Below are positions 1 to 8,705 of a DNA stretch of 51,099 bases, piece by piece; the first letter of the stretch is position 1; every line of letters starts with the position of its first letter. This DNA is from Coriobacteriia bacterium (GTDB lineage Bacteria; Actinomycetota; Coriobacteriia; Anaerosomatales; SLCP01), in the NCBI GenBank assembly GCA_007121015.1, contig SKMN01000008.1:1-51099 (forward strand), read 5' to 3'. A program made the translations under genes and the position numbers. Under the pieces are notes generated by a model. It did no database searches. It was not told the origin of the DNA and saw nothing but the letters and a program-made list of their open reading frames with translations.

Positions 1-2463
1 CGCCGGCGAGCGCGGTGCCGCCGAGGGCGTCGGGCCAGTTCATGCCGGTGGCGATGACGACGGTCTCGACGCTGCCGTCCTCAGGGTAGGCTTCCTGCGA
101 CGCGAGGATGGCGGTGTGGAAACGGTTGTCGCCGGCGACGTTGATGACGGGCGGCAACGACTCGGCAACGGTGAACGTCACCGAGTGCGGATCTTCTTCG
201 TTCCCAGCTTCATCGACACTCCAGAACTCCAGGGAGTACTCGCCTTCCACGGAGAACACGAGCGGGCCGCTGTATGTCAGGTCCGGTCCGCCGTCGATTC
301 GGTAGTACGTGGCTGCGACACCGGAGATCGCGTCGGTCGCGCTCAATACTATCGTCGCATTCCCGATGTACTCGTCCTTCGCGTTGGAGGTCGTCACGGG
401 AGGAGTCATGTCCACCTTGAACGACACTGTCTTCGAGTCCTCATAATCGTACGTGTCGATCGCCCAAGCATGAAGGACGTACGACCCCTCGGCATCGATG
501 ATCTGAGGAGCCCACACCTGACCGTTGAGCGTGATCGTGCTCGAATCTATGTGATCGCCGATGAACGTCACCGTGGGCGTTACCGGATCACGATACGCCG
601 CGCCTTCTTCGACCCCGCCGATGCTCACCTGCACGGGGCTGTACTCGACGAACTTCTGAACGCGATGGTTGTCACGATCGGCGACGTAGACGTGTCCCGA
701 AGCCGATACAGCGATGCCTACAGGCGTCTGCAGCTGACCCTCTTCGGGCCCACGCATGCCGAACGTAGAGTGGTACGCACCTGCAGGGCTGAACGACTGT
801 GTCCTATTCAGTTCGCGATCGGTCACGAACACTCGTGAACCGTCGGATGCGACCCCTACACCTGCGGGAGCGTAGAACTGGCCTTGGCCTTGTCCCTGCG
901 TGCCCCACGCCACCACGAACGTGCCGTCGCTCGAGAATCTCTGAACCCGCCTGTTGCCCGTGTCCGCGACGTAGATGTTGCCGGCCGCATCGGCGGCCAC
1001 CCCTGCGGGAGCGTTGAACTTACCCGTCGTGGAGCCGAGTCCTCCCCACCACTGCACGAACGTACCGTCGTTCTCGAATTTCTGGATGCGGTTGTTGAGT
1101 GTGTCGGCCACGTACACGTTCCCGGCACCATCGACCGCGACACCGGCCGGTTTCTTGAACCATCCGTCGCCGCTGCCCTCCTCGCCCCATTTGGTCAGGT
1201 ACCCGCCCTCGCGCGTGAACTTCTGGATACGGTTGTTGTCCCGGTCGGCAACGAACACGTTCCCATCGGGATCGACGGCCACCGCCACCGGGAAGCGGAA
1301 GCGTCCGTCCTCCGAACTCGGGTTGACGATGTCGGCAGGCCACACTCCGAGGAGATCCCCTGTGGGCGAGAACCGTTGGATCCGATGGTTGACGGTGTCC
1401 GCGACGTACACGTCACCGAGCGGCCCGACAGCCACGCCACTCGATTGGCGGAACCGCTTGTGGCTGGTTCCCCAACTCCCCAAGACCTCCCCGAGCGTGC
1501 CGCCAGGCGCGAACCACTGGACGCGGTCGTTCACGGTGTCGGCGACCCACACGTTGCCCTCGGCATCGCATGCGAGCCCCGTGGGTGTATGCAGCCCGCC
1601 GTCGACGTTGCCGCGGCCCCCCAGCGGGCCACGTACTCACCATCACGCGTGAACTTGTAGATGCGGTCCGCGGACAGGCTGGCCGAGTCGGAGACGTACA
1701 CGTGACCCATGCTGTCAGCCGCCACACCCGTGGGCTTCCCCCTGAACTTCGCCGGAGACGGGTCTGTGAGCGTGCCTCTCTCCCCCCACGCGTTGACGAA
1801 CTGTCCGCTCGAGTCGAACTCCTGGATACGATGATTTTCAGAATCGGCCACGAACACGGCTCCGCTGCTCTCGATGGCGATCCCCGTGGGCTTGTAGAAC
1901 TGACCCTCAGAAGAGCCGGGGGTCCCCCACTTGAGTGAGAACACGCCTTCGGCCGTGAACTTCTGGACTCGGTTGTTCCCGGTGTCGGCGACATACACGT
2001 TACCGAGGCCGTCGACCGCGATGCTTCTCGGATCCTTGAACTCACCGTCCCCTGAACCGGACATGTCGGGGCCGCCCGCCGACCCCCACCTGGCGACGAA
2101 TCCTCCTTGTGTCGTCAGCTTCTGGACACGGTGATTGCCGGTATCCACGACGTACACGTGACCGTCGTAGACCGCGACGTCGTTCGGCTTGTTGAACTGA
2201 CCGTCACCGGTGCCGAGCGAGCCCCATACTCCTACCAGCACGCGGTCCGGACCGTACTTGCGCACACAGTTATTGTCCGTGTCCGCGACATACGTGTTCC
2301 CCGCGGCATCGATGGCGAGTCCCGAGGGCTTACTGAGGTGCCAGGTCGGTGTAGGCCACCTGTCTATCACCCGATATGTAGAGGGCGTAGCCGCGTTGAG
2401 CGATACAGGAGCCAGCGCCATCGCCACCATGAGCAGTACGAGTACTATCTTGAATACCTTCAC
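1..2463 (-). CDS. Secreted NHL-repeat / CWB2 cell-surface protein, frameshifted and 3'-partial
   Basis: The product begins with a clear Sec signal peptide (MKVFKIVLVLLMVAMA...). Twelve NHL repeats follow, recognisable by versions of the core VADTGNNRVQKF. That number suits two six-bladed beta-propellers. Next comes an Ig-like or bacterial surface beta-sandwich region (about 600-190), then the start of a CWB2 cell-wall-binding repeat (GDNRFHTAI, later WPDALGGTALAG) at the window edge, so the C-terminus lies outside. The frame is broken once: the frame from the start codon degenerates after RWGA in repeat 5. Adding one base to the six-C run at 1617-1622 restores an open NHL frame with no stop down to base 1. 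The gene sits 52 bases after tadC and looks like the last gene of the Tad pilus operon, so a surface or adhesive role is plausible. Whether the frameshift is real or a sequencing error cannot be told here. Confidence 0.85.
1617..1622. other. Homopolymer frameshift site in the NHL/CWB2 gene
   Basis: On the coding (minus) strand this is a run of six G. Upstream, the start-codon frame gives good NHL repeats. Downstream, good repeats continue only if one base is added to the run. The stop of the broken frame is at about 1531. Consistent with an assembly or sequencing indel, or with slipped-strand variation in a surface protein. Confidence 0.75.
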
Positions 2464-2514
2464 GACTCTCCCCCTTGGAACACGATGTCGCGCAATCGAT
2501 CTCGGCGTCCACCG

Positions 2515-3447
2515 TCACTCGCCGATGATCCCGAACACTCGTCCGATCCCGAGGATCGCCGGCCCGGCGATCACTATCAGCGTGGCTGGCAGAATGCACA
2601 ACACCAGCGGGAACACAATCTTCACCGGTGCCTTCTGCGCCATCTCCTCCGCGAATTGGCGCCGCTTGATCCGCATGTCTCGCGACTGCGTTCTCAACAC
2701 CTTGCTGATGCTTACACCGAACACGTCCGCCTGAACCATCGACATGATGAAGGTGTTCAGTTCCGGAACCTGCGTCCGTTCTGCAAGATTGCGCATCGCC
2801 TCACGTCGAGCCAGTCCCGACTGGATCTCTTGCAGCATGTGCGCGAATTCCTCGGAGAGGGCTCCGGACCTGCTGCCGGTAATCCGTGCAACAGCGGCAT
2901 CGAAGCCCATTCCTGCCTCGACACTGATGGTCAGCATATCGAGCATGTCGGGCAACGTCCTGCGAATCTCGAGCTGGCGAGCGCTGATCCGAGTACGTAG
3001 CCAGATGTCCGGTAGATAGAAGCCGGCGACGGCGAAGATGATGGCAAGCAAGGCACTGCGGCCGACAGGCACAGACGCCGCTCCGCCGAACAGCACCATG
3101 AGAGCGGCCCCCGTGATGGCCGTTGCACTCTTCACTGCAAGAAAGCGCTCTGTATCCAGCCCGTGGGGACTGCCTGCCAAGACAAGCCGCTTGGCTGTCC
3201 TGGCCGTGTAGTCCGAAGGGCTGAAGAGTCGCGCGGCATCGGTGAACGAACGGGCGGTCGGACGCACGACCCTTTCTGCGAACGGCGCAAGGAGAGGCTC
3301 CCCTTCTCTCGCCTGGACTTCCTCGTACGCAGAAAGCTGGTCCAGTTGCCTCTTGACCTGACGCTCATCGGAGAAAAACAGGCTGAGTGCGGAGTAGGAC
3401 AAGGCCGCTACGCCTAAGCCGGAAAGCACCAGGATCGCCCAATCCAT
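2515..3447 (-). CDS. tadC: Flp pilus assembly inner-membrane platform protein TadC
   Basis: A 310-residue type II secretion F-family protein (GspF/TadC) that forms the inner-membrane platform of the Tad pilus with TadB. An N-terminal membrane segment (MDWAILVLSGLG) is followed by a cytoplasmic T2SSF domain with the conserved stretch RRTLPDMLDMLTISVEAGMG, and C-terminal membrane helices ending near GPAILGIGRVFGI. The start at 3447 is preferred over an in-frame ATG at 3513 because GGAGGTG lies just upstream and the longer form would overlap tadB. It follows tadB with essentially no gap, so the two are probably translationally coupled. Confidence 0.93.
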   Translation of the reverse strand: MDWAILVLSGLGVAALSYSALSLFFSDERQVKRQLDQLSAYEEVQAREGEPLLAPFAERVVRPTARSFTDAARLFSPSDYTARTAKRLVLAGSPHGLDTERFLAVKSATAITGAALMVLFGGAASVPVGRSALLAIIFAVAGFYLPDIWLRTRISARQLEIRRTLPDMLDMLTISVEAGMGFDAAVARITGSRSGALSEEFAHMLQEIQSGLARREAMRNLAERTQVPELNTFIMSMVQADVFGVSISKVLRTQSRDMRIKRRQFAEEMAQKAPVKIVFPLVLCILPATLIVIAGPAILGIGRVFGIIGE

Positions 3448-3448
3448 G

Positions 3449-5374
3449 TCACACCTCCACGTCAGCGACTCGGCGCAACCAGATGCCGCCGACGACGAGC
3501 AACAATGCGCCAAAGACGAGCAAGATGATGCCGAAGATGTGTGTCAGCATCGGTGCGAGGTAGGTCGGGTTGACGAGGAAGAGCACGGTAAGCATCACGA
3601 ACGGAAGAGCCACCAGCACGACTGCGGACAGCCGGCCTTCGGAGGTCAACGCGTGGATGTGACGCCTGAGTTCCGAACGCTCCCTCATCGTGCCGGCGAC
3701 AACGTCGAGGACCTCCGCCAAGTTCCCGCCGACCTCTCGCTGGATCGCGATCGCCGTCACGGTCCAGCGGAAATCATCGCTGTCGAGTCGATCAGCCATC
3801 CTCTCCAGGGCTTCTTCCACAGAAAGCCCGAGCCTCGATTGCGCTTGCACCCGACGGAACTCAGCGGCTGCGGGATCCGACATCTCCTGAACGACGAGGT
3901 CGATGGACTGCTGAACGCCCCACCCGGCACGGAGAGAACTCGCCATCATGGTGAGGATCTCCGGGAGCTGCTCCTCGAACGCCCGTTTCCTGCGGGCGAT
4001 CGTGGACTCCAACAGGAGAATCGGGAGGAGCACGGCGATCGCGGTCACCAATAAGGAGAGCACAAGACTGTTCGTCAGCACCTGAACGACGACCCCTACC
4101 GTCACCACGCCGACGATGTGCATGTACATGTACTCGACGGGCCTCAGGGGAAGGCCTGCCCGGTCGAGCTTCTCATGCACGAGGGGCGTGAACCCGCGAC
4201 GGCCGGCTACCGCCGACACCGCCTCCCGCAAGACTCCGGTGACTCCCGCGGCACGGGTCGTCGTCGTGTCCTCGACACCCCTCAACTGGTCGTAGAACTT
4301 GAGATCTTCAAGCCTCCCGGAACGCCGCCCGAACATGCCGAACAGCGCACCCGCCGCCATCGTCCCGGATGCGAACGCGAGAACGACCACCAGTGTCGCA
4401 AGCGCCCACGAGGTCGCCGGGGAAGCAGGCTCCGTCCCCGTCCCCGTCTCCTCCCCCTCCAGCTGGGCGACATACGGGTTGGAGATGGCGAACTCGACCG
4501 AGCTGCGACTTCCGTCGGCGACGGCGACCAGCCGCAGATCGAGGTCCTTGGTGTTGGGCTGCGCGCTCTCGAAGGTCACCCGGTATTGGGTGGTGAGCTC
4601 GCGAGCGATATCCTCGTAGAGACGCACCAGGTCCCCTGAGTCCGAGACCCCTACGAGCCTCCCACGAGACTGCGCCGCCATCGTCGCCAGGACATCCATA
4701 TCTGTCTCGGGGGTCTCCAGTCCGATCGCATACATCGAGGCCCCGCTCGCTCGCAGCTGAGCCACCGCCTGGTCCAGAGTGTTGACGCTCGCGTTATCTC
4801 CGCCGTCGCTCAGCAGCACGATGATGCGGTCCCGCTCTTCGCGTCCGAGGAGTACCTCGGCGCTCCTCACGACACCATCGTAGAGCGCGGTGCTTCCCGT
4901 CGCTTCCAAGCGACCGACCGCGTCTTGAAGAGCGGTGCGGTCACTCGTGAAGTCGGTGAGCACCCGGACCTCGGAATCGAACGAGATGACGGCGATCTCG
5001 TCTTGCGGTCCCATGGCCGCAACGAAAGCAGATGCCGCGCGCTTCGTATCGTCCATCGGAGTGCCCCACATGCTGCCACTCGTGTCCATGAGTAGCACCG
5101 CGTCGACGGGCGTCCTGATGGCAGCCATCGGCTCGACCGAGGTCACCTCGCGGGGCTCACCGTTCTCGAAGACGGAGAACTCGACGTCACCCTCCCCCGC
5201 CAAGAGCAGGGCGACAGGAAGCGTCACGGTGACCGCGATCGCCGGGTACGCCGACGAATCAGCTCCGTGCGCGACGAGGCCCGTATCGGTCTCCTGCGCC
5301 GACAGAACCGTCGGCATCGCCGCCAAGAGTGCGACCGTCAGCACGCAGAGCAGTGTTCGTCTCCACAGACGCAT
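3449..5374 (-). CDS. tadB: VWA domain-TadB fusion protein (Tad pilus platform)
   Basis: A 641-residue protein. It has a signal peptide (1-26) and a von Willebrand factor A domain (about 90-265). Its MIDAS residues are visible: DTSGS at 97-101, a Thr in the ATGSTALYD stretch near 162, and Asp190 in LLSDGGD. A linker and a membrane helix follow (about 323-347), then a TadB-type T2SSF region (about 400-590, with LPEILTMMASSLRAG) and C-terminal helices. TadB normally lacks the extracytoplasmic VWA part, so this fusion puts a metal-dependent adhesion or protein-binding fold outside the cell on the pilus motor platform. The start at 5374 has AGGAAG upstream and lies 4 bases after the cpaF stop. In-frame codons upstream overlap cpaF and encode no signal peptide. 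Confidence 0.9.
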   Translation of the reverse strand: MRLWRRTLLCVLTVALLAAMPTVLSAQETDTGLVAHGADSSAYPAIAVTVTLPVALLLAGEGDVEFSVFENGEPREVTSVEPMAAIRTPVDAVLLMDTSGSMWGTPMDDTKRAASAFVAAMGPQDEIAVISFDSEVRVLTDFTSDRTALQDAVGRLEATGSTALYDGVVRSAEVLLGREERDRIIVLLSDGGDNASVNTLDQAVAQLRASGASMYAIGLETPETDMDVLATMAAQSRGRLVGVSDSGDLVRLYEDIARELTTQYRVTFESAQPNTKDLDLRLVAVADGSRSSVEFAISNPYVAQLEGEETGTGTEPASPATSWALATLVVVLAFASGTMAAGALFGMFGRRSGRLEDLKFYDQLRGVEDTTTTRAAGVTGVLREAVSAVAGRRGFTPLVHEKLDRAGLPLRPVEYMYMHIVGVVTVGVVVQVLTNSLVLSLLVTAIAVLLPILLLESTIARRKRAFEEQLPEILTMMASSLRAGWGVQQSIDLVVQEMSDPAAAEFRRVQAQSRLGLSVEEALERMADRLDSDDFRWTVTAIAIQREVGGNLAEVLDVVAGTMRERSELRRHIHALTSEGRLSAVVLVALPFVMLTVLFLVNPTYLAPMLTHIFGIILLVFGALLLVVGGIWLRRVADVEV

Positions 5375-5378
5375 CTTC

Positions 5379-6740
5379 CTACCGCCTCGCCGGGGGCTCG
5401 TATGCGAACAGGTCTCCTGCCGTGTGGATGCCCACGTCTTCGAGACGCTGCGTGAACGCCGGACGTAGGCCTGTGGACTTGAGCCTGCCGGTGAACCGGC
5501 CGTCCTCATCGAGGCCCATCGAGAAGTCGTAGTAGAAGATGTCCTGCATGATGATGGTATCGCCCTCCATGCCTCCCACCTCGGCGATCTGGATCACCTT
5601 GCGCGAACCGTCGCGTAGACGGCTGAGGTGGACGATCAGATCGAGTGCCGAGGAGAGCTGTTCGCGGATCGCGCGGATGGGAAGGTCGAGCCCACCCATG
5701 AGCACCATGGTCTCGAGACGCGCCAGCGCATCGCGTGGCGAGTTCGAGTGGACAGTCGAGATCGAACCTTCGTGTCCGGTGTTCATCGCCTGCAACATGT
5801 CGAGGGCTTCCGCCCCACGGACTTCGCCGACGATGATGCGATCCGGCCGCATTCGGAGCGAATTGCGCACGAGGTCGCGTATGGTGACCTCGCCCTTGCC
5901 CTCGATGTTGGGCGGACGCGATTCGAGGCGCAAGACGTGTTCCTGGCTGAGACGCAGCTCCGCAGCGTCCTCGATGGTGATGATGCGTTCGTCGCCGGGG
6001 ACGAAACTCGAGACCACGTTGAGCAAGGTCGTCTTACCGGTACCGGTGCCCCCCGATATCAAGACGTTGAGCTTGCCCTTCACGCACACATCGAGGAACG
6101 CCGCGACATTCGATGTGATCGTGCCGAAGTTGACAAGGTCGTCGACGGTGAACGGGTCCTTGGAGAACTTCCTGATAGTGAGCATCGGTCCGTTGATCGC
6201 CAGCGGGTGGATGACCGCATTGACGCGCGAGCCGTCGGCAAGGCGCGCATCGACCATCGGTGAGCTCTCGTCGATCCGGCGTCCGACCTGACTCACGATC
6301 TTATCGATGATGCGAAGCAGATGCGCCTCGTCGATGAAGCGCCGCTCCGTCTCGTAGATCCGACCCTTGCGCTCGATGTAGATGGTGTCGGTGTTGTTCA
6401 CCATGATCTCGGTGATCTCCGGGTCCTCGAGCAACGTCTGGATGGGTCCGTATCCGAGCACGTTGTCGATGACATCGAGCACGATCTCCTTGCGATCGCT
6501 GGCCGAGAGCGGCGTCGTCTCCCTGTCGAGAAGGTCGTTGAGCTTGCGCTCGATCCGGATGCGCAGCATGGCATCGTCGGTGTCAGACGTGCCGATCTCG
6601 ACTCCCATCTCTTCGATGAGCAGGTAGTGCAGGTGGCGCTTGACGGCATCCTTGCTGGATGACACGGCGACGCGTGTCGAGGCGACGTCATCTACCGGTG
6701 TGCCCGGGTTCTGAGATCCAAGCCTGTCCTTAAGCGACAT
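5379..6740 (-). CDS. cpaF: Tad pilus assembly ATPase CpaF/TadA
   Basis: A secretion ATPase of the VirB11/GspE superfamily that powers Flp pilus assembly from the cytoplasmic face. About 453 residues. Walker A is GGTGTGKTT, the Asp box region reads ERIITIEDAAEL, Walker B is DRIIVGEVRG, and the His box is STVHSNSPRDAL. The N-terminal domain has the family stretch GYGPIQTLL...ITEIMVNN. Two ATGs lie close together (6746 and 6740). The second is better spaced from AAGGGGG and gives the familiar MSLKDRL start. It overlaps the cpaE stop by about 11 bases, which suggests translational coupling. Confidence 0.95.
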   Translation of the reverse strand: MSLKDRLGSQNPGTPVDDVASTRVAVSSSKDAVKRHLHYLLIEEMGVEIGTSDTDDAMLRIRIERKLNDLLDRETTPLSASDRKEIVLDVIDNVLGYGPIQTLLEDPEITEIMVNNTDTIYIERKGRIYETERRFIDEAHLLRIIDKIVSQVGRRIDESSPMVDARLADGSRVNAVIHPLAINGPMLTIRKFSKDPFTVDDLVNFGTITSNVAAFLDVCVKGKLNVLISGGTGTGKTTLLNVVSSFVPGDERIITIEDAAELRLSQEHVLRLESRPPNIEGKGEVTIRDLVRNSLRMRPDRIIVGEVRGAEALDMLQAMNTGHEGSISTVHSNSPRDALARLETMVLMGGLDLPIRAIREQLSSALDLIVHLSRLRDGSRKVIQIAEVGGMEGDTIIMQDIFYYDFSMGLDEDGRFTGRLKSTGLRPAFTQRLEDVGIHTAGDLFAYEPPARR

Positions 6741-7896
6741 CAGCATTCGCCCCCTTCGGCGGCGCCACCAAACGTGCCATCTCGAGCAGACTTCGGGCGA
6801 CAGCCGACTTCGGCGCATCTGTGACCACGGGTGTGCCCTTGTTCACCGAACGCGGCACGAGCCGGTCGCTCGGGATGCGAGCGACGATCTCGCTGTCAAC
6901 CGCGTGTTCGACCTCGGACAGCTCGAGCCAGACCTTGCTGTCCGCGCGGTTGAGCACGAGCTTCACCAGTTCGTCGTTGTAGCCAAGCTGCCTGAGTTTC
7001 TGCAGGGAGATCCGTGTGTTCTTGATGCTCGCGACATCCATCGTCGCGACCGCGAAGACCTCATCGCTCTTGTCGACGGCGGTCAGTACCGTCTCGTCGA
7101 ACGCGGCGGGAGTGTCGATCACGACGACATCGGCGAGTTCGCGAAGCAACGCGATGATGTGGCTCAGCCGTGAGGTCGTGATCGCCTCTGCCTCCTCAGG
7201 ACGTATCGGAGCCAGCAGTGTCCTGAGGCCGGACTTGTGCGTCGTCAGGTACCCCTTGAGCATCGCAGCATCGAGACGGTCGTAGACCTGGACCGCGTCG
7301 TAGATCGTACGCTCGGGCTTGAGTCCGAGCATGATGCCGATGTCCCCGAACTGCAGATCGAGATCGAGAAGTATCGCGTTCATTCCGAGCGGATCGGCGA
7401 GCGCTACGCCGAGGTTGCTTGCGATGACGGATTTACCGACACCGCCCTTCGTGCTGAACACGGTGACGACTTTGCCGCGCCCGTTCGCGCCCTCCACGCC
7501 AGCATGCTCTCCAGAAGCCGTGCGCCGCCTCATGACCTCGTTGTGCACATCGACCACGGCCGATGCGACCTCGCCGAACGTTCCGTCGGCTCCCACCACG
7601 TCGGCGAAACCGGCCCGCATAGCGCGGCGGAGAAGCTCGGTCGTCACCTTTGGCACGACCAAGACGAGCGCGGTGGCGTGCGATCGCACGGCCGGCATGT
7701 CAGCCGCTTCGAGCACCGCGTCGAGCGGCAAGGAGGGGCCGAACACGACCACGTGCGCATCTGGCGTGGCCACCTCGTCGGCGAGTTTACCGAGAGACGT
7801 CGATTGCCTCACCTCTACGCCAGGCTCTCTGCACAACAGGCCCTCCAGCTTAGAGGCGAACGAGGGCTCTCTGTCTACGATGATTATCGCTCCCAC
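6730..7896 (-). CDS. cpaE: Tad pilus localisation ATPase CpaE/TadZ (MinD-like)
   Basis: About 388 residues. An atypical receiver-like N-terminal domain (IIIVDREPSFASKLEGLL) is joined to a MinD/ParA-type ATPase with the deviant Walker A KGGVGKS (in VFSTKGGVGKSV) and the downstream DLDLQFGDIG. TadZ/CpaE proteins position the pilus machinery at the cell pole or membrane. The GTG at 7896 is taken as start because the upstream reading frame overlaps cpaB and has no family similarity. The gene starts right after the cpaB stop, inside the Tad operon. Confidence 0.92.
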   Translation of the reverse strand: MGAIIIVDREPSFASKLEGLLCREPGVEVRQSTSLGKLADEVATPDAHVVVFGPSLPLDAVLEAADMPAVRSHATALVLVVPKVTTELLRRAMRAGFADVVGADGTFGEVASAVVDVHNEVMRRRTASGEHAGVEGANGRGKVVTVFSTKGGVGKSVIASNLGVALADPLGMNAILLDLDLQFGDIGIMLGLKPERTIYDAVQVYDRLDAAMLKGYLTTHKSGLRTLLAPIRPEEAEAITTSRLSHIIALLRELADVVVIDTPAAFDETVLTAVDKSDEVFAVATMDVASIKNTRISLQKLRQLGYNDELVKLVLNRADSKVWLELSEVEHAVDSEIVARIPSDRLVPRSVNKGTPVVTDAPKSAVARSLLEMARLVAPPKGANADVA

Positions 7897-7904
7897 GACG
7901 TCAC

Positions 7905-8681
7905 CTACTCGCCTAGCACGGTTTGCAGGGTTTGGCCCGCAGTAGCCGCGATGTCGGTCTCGGTCGAGCCGAGCAACGCGAGCCACACGCTTCCCTTCTC
8001 CTCGGCGTAGACGAGCTTCTCGACGTCGGCGGGCGACAGTGCGAGGGTGATGGTGGTCGCGGTCGCAGCTTCACCGTCATCGTCGCCTTGCTGGCCTCCG
8101 ATCACCCCTCCGCCGGTGGCGACCGTCCTGTCGCCCGCGGCCGGCTCGGCACCCAGGGCAGTACCGACCGCCAGCACGCGGGCTCTCGGTAGGAGCACCT
8201 TGGTAACGGGCTCTTCATCGGGCCCAGGATCGAAAGTCGCCACCACGAGGACGTGGTCTCCAGGTCTGACGAGACCCGCGACACCCTTCACGGCGTCGTT
8301 CGATATAGCGATAGCCACGTAGTCATCCGGGATGCTATATGCGAGACCGGCCTGACTCGGGAACTTGAAGCGGGCCTGCGTGATCTGTTCTCCACGAGAC
8401 AGGTCCTCCGAGAGCACCTGTCCCTCGAGGTTGGCCACGGAGGACACCGCTCCGTCGGCGACATAGCGCCGCGGGATGCTCTGACGGACCATGAGCCCGG
8501 TTTCGATCATCTCTTCGGCCGTAGCGCCACGCTGCACGTCCTCCTGAGCGACGAGTACCTCGATAGGCTCGTCTTCGGCTGCGACGCCACGCTGTAGGCT
8601 GTCGAGGTAGCGCGCGGTCAGTCCGGCGGCGAGCAGACCCATGAGGATCGCCGCAACGAGGATGATCAGTCGAGAGCGCAT
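7905..8681 (-). CDS. cpaB: Flp pilus assembly protein CpaB (SAF domain)
   Basis: 258 residues: an N-terminal membrane anchor (RLIILVAAILMGLLAAGL), an SAF/antifreeze-like domain (IEVLVAQEDVQRGA, then SRGEQITQARF), and a RcpC/CpaB region (VAIAISNDAVKGVAGLVRPGDHV). CpaB proteins stabilise the pilus conduit in the envelope. In a monoderm it would act on the outer face of the membrane without a secretin, and no secretin gene is seen in this operon. Well-placed AAAGGAAG precedes the ATG. It lies 25 bases after tadG. Confidence 0.92.
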   Translation of the reverse strand: MRSRLIILVAAILMGLLAAGLTARYLDSLQRGVAAEDEPIEVLVAQEDVQRGATAEEMIETGLMVRQSIPRRYVADGAVSSVANLEGQVLSEDLSRGEQITQARFKFPSQAGLAYSIPDDYVAIAISNDAVKGVAGLVRPGDHVLVVATFDPGPDEEPVTKVLLPRARVLAVGTALGAEPAAGDRTVATGGGVIGGQQGDDDGEAATATTITLALSPADVEKLVYAEEKGSVWLALLGSTETDIAATAGQTLQTVLGE

Positions 8682-8705
8682 ACCCGCTTCCTTTCGGTCG
8701 GCTTA

